Assembly: GCA_964057225.1 (NCBI GenBank)
Contig: OZ059897.1
Location: 7,936,001-8,000,000, forward strand
Source of the DNA: Auanema rhodensis
Taxonomy: Eukaryota > Nematoda > Chromadorea > Rhabditida > Rhabditidae
Reading direction: 5' to 3'
Length of the DNA stretch: 64,000 nt
This document shows, in pieces, positions 59,601 through 64,000 of the stretch. The notes under the pieces are model-generated. The model worked only from the letters and a program-made list of their open reading frames with translations, searched no databases and was not told where the DNA came from. Each line of letters opens with the position of its first letter. The first letter of the stretch is position 1. The position numbers and the translations under genes were made by a program.

Positions 59601-62362
59601 TCTTTTTACTTCCTGCAGATGTTGGTCCACTTGCTAACAAGAAATAGTAGGGTAACGTTGCATTATAAGTGAAAATCTAAAATTTTAGACTATTTTCACT
59701 AATTTTTCAGTTTAATTTCAATACCATTGGCACTTGAGGAATCCCTTGAACATTAATACTCGCTGAGCAATATAATGTTCCATCAGTAAAAATAATTTTT
59801 TCTTGACTGATAAGTTGTAGACGATAATCCTGAGAAAATTGATAAAAGTATATTTTGGGACCATACAATGTCATGTCATAATCTACCTGTTCGCTTGGAA
59901 TTCGCATGTTATACTTTGAATTAGCGTCAGCCTTATTATATGAATATTTAATAGAATATCCAGTACCAGTATCTGAGCATTCAACAACTGATTCATTACC
60001 CTAGAATTTCAATTAATAATAATATTTTCATATTCATTATACTATAATCGTTTATACCATTTCATCGTCGTCAGAAAAACCAACAGCTACATATAAGCTT
60101 GAAGTAGATGCAACACGTGATAGTTCAATGAACATTGTCTGATTATCATCAGATAGCTGAAATAATATCAAATTTGTCTTTGCTTAGGCTTGCAATGAAA
60201 GTACAACCTTATATGTGAAACTCATTCCATTACATCCACGGTAACATGTCTGAGGCACAAAACAACCTTTAGTATCACCACAATTATCTCTTATTTCTAT
60301 CGTCTGAAATAGAATGAACAACTATGATATAGATATAATCAATTTTTCATACATCATCATTTTTTAAAAGAGTGCTACGTTTGGATGAACAACGATTTGA
60401 ATAAGCATTTAAGCCTGAAAACTTAAAAATTATTTGGAAAGTTCAAATTTTGTTCAAATACCATCATTAGAAGTGGTTCCCGTTAATAGCAATAGATAAT
60501 ATTGTGTCAGAGGATTGTATTGAAAAAGCTAAAATTTCGAATTGTGAATAATCAATGGTATAGATCATACCACAGGATTTGAAATATTGACTATTCCTTT
60601 ACAATAGACATTACCATCCTGATAGATATCATGAGATTGTATGTATGATCCTCGATATTTCTGAAAATAACTTGTTAACTATACATATAGTAGTTAATAA
60701 TAAAATGAAAATTTCTAATATTGATTAAGTCTTAAGATCTGTACGAACTTCTTCATCAGGAATTCTCAAATTGTTGTTTGCATGGTTTACTGAGAATTTC
60801 ATGGATAAATTATCTGTACCAATGGCTGAGCACTCCAAAACACTACCATCACCCTGACAACGTTTTGATAAAAATAATTTCAATTCAAACATGTTAACTG
60901 TTGTAAGATCATCTGTGAAGACAGCAGCAACATAATAGCCTTTCTGTGCAGGAACTTTACCAACAATCTCAACTTCAAGTAAGTCATCTTGAATCATACT
61001 GTAATAATTTGTGGCTTATGAATTAGATCATAGAACTAGTTATAATTACTTATATGAAACCTTCATATTATCTGGTTCTGCTTCACATTCATTGGTAATA
61101 GGTAAAAAGCATCGTTTCGAAAGTCCACAACCGTTGGCATCAAAATTTGGTGCAATCTTAAAAGCCCATATTCAAATATGATTAAAGAAAATTTTAAAAT
61201 AAAAGGTGTTACATCTTGCAGATTAGTAGGTGGCGAAGTAGTATCATGTAGGTGATGACGTAAACCTAAATAAATAATATAGATAGAAAGCACATTATGA
61301 AATTGTCTTTCATACCATCCTCACTGGCTGGACCTGTTGCCATTAAAAGGTAATACATGACGGATGAATTATATTTGAAAAGTTGTGGCTCATTTGGACT
61401 TCCTGTTACTTTTACTAAGGCTGAACAGTAAGCCATGCCATCTGTGATCGAAGTTACAGCGCCTTGGAAGTAATTTGTATATTTTTCCTGTAAATTGAGC
61501 ATAGGTCTTTGATATTCAAAGTGCAGCTTACGCTATCCTTAATCCGTACATTCGTTGGTTCTTCATTTCCAACTTTAGAATTATAAGAAAATTTCAAAGA
61601 TAAGTCCTTATTCCCCAAAGATGAACATTCAATTACGTAGTCATCTCCCTTTAATGATAAGTTAGAGATAAGATAATTATAGTTTATAGTTAGTGGTAAT
61701 CATTCTTTCAATAAAATTTGCTCGAAATCATCATATCTTAGTTACATCTACACCAAAGACAGACAGATAACAGAGAAATAACATGTGCGCATACTTTGGA
61801 ATCAGCTCTCTTGACGTGATTATTTCGCCAAATCATTTAATCTTTCATAGATAATGTTTTATCGGGTGGCAAAGTGATGCTAGGTACAAAACGATGATAT
61901 TCAGTTCAACGACGAAAGACAAAGAAATTTCTGACTTTCATTCTATAGCACAAAATGTTTCATATCATATAAGCTTTCAACTTGTTATAAAATATTGATC
62001 AAAGTCAACAAACCATCATATCATCGTATGAAAAGCCTACAGCATAGTAAAAACCTGACTGCTTTTCAGCTTTTCCAAATATTTCGATCTGAAAACACAA
62101 AGTTTTACATGTAAATTTTATAGATTATTCGATACGCTCATATGTGTTTCGTCGAAGAATACGTAAGAAAATCCCATCTGATTGCATCCTTGATAGCATT
62201 CAGGATTTTTCGGTATAAAACAGCCTTTACTAACACCACATGTTGATGGATCAAACTTATTCTGAAAACTCTAAGCTTAAAAGAAGGTTCGAAAATCAAA
62301 AAAACACTAACTGCTTTAATCCTTAATAATAAAATGAATAATATAGTTAATGTTTTAAACAT
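56683..62362 (-). CDS. Five-DOMON cytochrome b561 protein (FRRS1-like)
   Basis: I traced 35 exons with consistent phases, giving 1,149 residues. The signal peptide is in exon 1 (62362-62312). Five DOMON repeats follow, each opening with a CG-x-SKGCF-like Cys motif: about 62261-61316, 61156-60462, 60303-59610, 59329-58632 and 58510-57834. Each has a 'GFSDDD-M' and a 'GNES-VECS' block split by an intron at the same place. The b561 core runs 57782-56683 with four probable heme His (IVAH, VHR, THT, IHR) and a short C-tail. DOMON domains bind heme or sugars. DOMON-b561 proteins such as FRRS1 pass electrons from cytosolic ascorbate to extracellular acceptors such as ferric iron. FRRS1 itself has one DOMON and a reeler domain; no reeler is visible here. 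Introns are mostly 37-60 nt, and intron 3 is 365 nt. Confidence 0.9.
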
Positions 62363-63783
62363 ATTAATTAAATTTCCAAGATGTACTTCGTTTCACCTCT
62401 TCTTGCAATGGTATATTAGATAGAATATGCTAAAAAATACAAATATCATTGAATAAAATGTACAAACTGGGTAAATATGCAGACAGTTTACCAACGAAAA
62501 CCTTAAAAAAGAAAAGAAAAGTACTTAGAACGGCTCTATAAAACTATTAAAACATTAATGTAATCCTTTATAATAATTTTTGAACCATAGGCCACACCTC
62601 TAAATATGTTATCAGTCTCTCTTATAAATATCTAAGTTTGAATCATAGATGAATCGACTACAAACACCGAGATAATTATTTACAGTATTGCATCAGTTGC
62701 TTGGGATCTACACAAAACTTAATTTATTCAAAATCTAGAACAGAAACAAAACAGCTTCAGAAGCTTCTGATTATTTAATTAGAAATATTTAAAAATGAGT
62801 CAAAAATTCATTTCAACATGCGATTAATGGAAGATTAATATTAATAATTCCAACTGACCTTGGATTTTATTTTTCATGCCTATTTTATCTAAAAAATGAG
62901 CAAAATCTTTCCAGGGGTTTTACTAAGAAGCATTGATGAATCTAAATATAAATGAAAATTTTCTGATAATCTTTCAATGTTTAATCACTCAAATTTGTCT
63001 TTTTCCTCTTCATTTTCATTATTTTTTTATTTTAAAAAATGTTTATAGAAGTTGAAAATCAATATAACTAACAATTTAGTCAAAAAGATTTCGACGTAAT
63101 GGAAAATACTTCAAAGAAAAAAAAGTTTAACTTACTATATGAAATAAAATGTTGGAGGTATATCCCGTATCATACACGTTTTCATTTCCTGTTTTATTAT
63201 CTGTTTCTCCTTTTTTACGTTCAATTTCGAGCATTCATCTGTTTCTCTTATGGTATTCAAATTTTTTCTTTCTGATCCATTCTGTGTTCATGCTTGCCAT
63301 AAACTATTCTGTCGATTTCGAGAGTTACCAAATTGTCAAGTGAATCATCTAAAAAAATTGAAGAATATATATTTATAATCAGAAAACTACAAGCTACAGC
63401 CTGGCCAATTCTATGCTGACAATTGGAGAATAAAATTAAAGTTAAAAAACAATAAAATACATTCATTAGGGTATTTAACTACACAATTCTATGTATTGAA
63501 GCCGATCCGGACATTTCTGTTTTCGTTTCTTCTATTTTTCCGGCAAGTAATAAGATTTATGAATGTGGTCGTTGACGTAAAAGTTCACGTATGTACTGTA
63601 TGACGGAATCGGTTGACGTAAAAGTTCACGTACGTATAAAAAACACTATCATAGCAGTTCCTGCACCTGTTCTATGAATGTAAGTATTATATGACATGTA
63701 CTACTATTTTATAAATCTTTTCAAACATATATAAGGAGTACACGTACTATTGTTTTATACTACAGATATGGAACTTTGCCGTA
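62363..63783. other. Upstream region of the DOMON-b561 gene, no other gene seen
   Basis: AT-rich, no convincing exon. A TTGACGTAAAAGTTCACGTA string is present twice at about 63572-63592 and 63612-63632, two copies of a CRE-like (TGACGTAA) element. Confidence 0.5.
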
Positions 63784-63856
63784 GCCTCGTTAGCTCAGCT
63801 GGTAGAGCGTTAGACTTTTAATCTAACGGTCAGGGGTTCGAGCCCCCTACGGGGCT
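63784..63856 (+). tRNA. tRNA-Lys-TTT: tRNA-Lys(TTT)
   Basis: 73-nt cloverleaf: acceptor GCCTCGT/ACGGGGC, anticodon loop CTTTTAA with anticodon TTT, T-arm AGGGG-TTCGAGC-CCCCT, no intron, no encoded CCA. A T4 Pol III stop (AAATTTTAC) follows. A single copy, in contrast with the tRNA-Arg array. Confidence 0.97.
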
Positions 63857-64000
63857 AAATTTTACACTTTTATGTGTTTAAAACGAAAAAAATACGAGGA
63901 AGAATGATAACGATGTTCGTTTACTATCCTTTCTTTACTAAATAAAAAAAAGCTTACTATTAATTAAACCACATTTTATTTAAAATTATGTTTAAATACA

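Overview
This is nuclear DNA from a small-genome invertebrate animal. The evidence is spliced genes for animal-specific proteins (an AP-2 transcription factor, an insulin-like prohormone, DOMON/cytochrome b561 reductases), an AT-rich background, nuclear tRNA genes and very short introns, mostly 42-55 nt. I cannot fix the phylum. Short introns and acceptor-like sites directly before several start codons would suit a nematode, rotifer or similar lineage.

Layout. Positions 1-7027 hold a perfect-period tandem array: 36 tRNA-Arg(TCT) genes in 194-bp units, continuing off the left edge. It runs straight into the 3' half of a sideroflexin gene (7069-7612), so the array appears to sit in a sideroflexin intron or directly upstream of these exons. 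The last sideroflexin exon is interrupted by a complete, apparently very young Ty3/gypsy-type LTR element (7613-19684). Its two 364-bp LTRs look identical, it has a 6-bp target duplication, and the displaced last six sideroflexin codons lie on its far side (19691-19711). The element has one very long open frame with an unusual order: Gag, then a secreted/transmembrane Env-like glycoprotein, then protease-RT-RNase H-integrase. Its 5' leader carries a two-exon gene on the opposite strand (9494-8961).

Positions 19712-23838 look non-coding. Then come three closely spaced plus-strand genes: a sugar-porter (SLC2-like) gene, TMEM222, and SNRPA1 (U2 snRNP A'). A minus-strand insulin-like prohormone gene lies at 34379-32617 with a GC-rich TATA promoter. 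About 12.9 kb of AT-rich, microsatellite-rich DNA follows (34.7-47.5 kb). The AP-2 gene (47565-50038, plus) converges on a tandem pair of minus-strand cytochrome b561 genes. One (55230-50661) is a bare b561. The other (62362-56683) has 35 exons and five DOMON domains ahead of the b561 core. A tRNA-Lys(TTT) gene closes the window.

The strongest candidates for new biology are the gag-env-pol order with a possible env-removing intron, the spliced antisense gene in the element's leader, the LTR-encoded replacement of the sideroflexin C-terminus, and the homogenised tRNA-Arg array. I worked from the sequence by eye. Exon boundaries were placed by GT/AG sites, frame continuity and family resemblance, and no database was searched.
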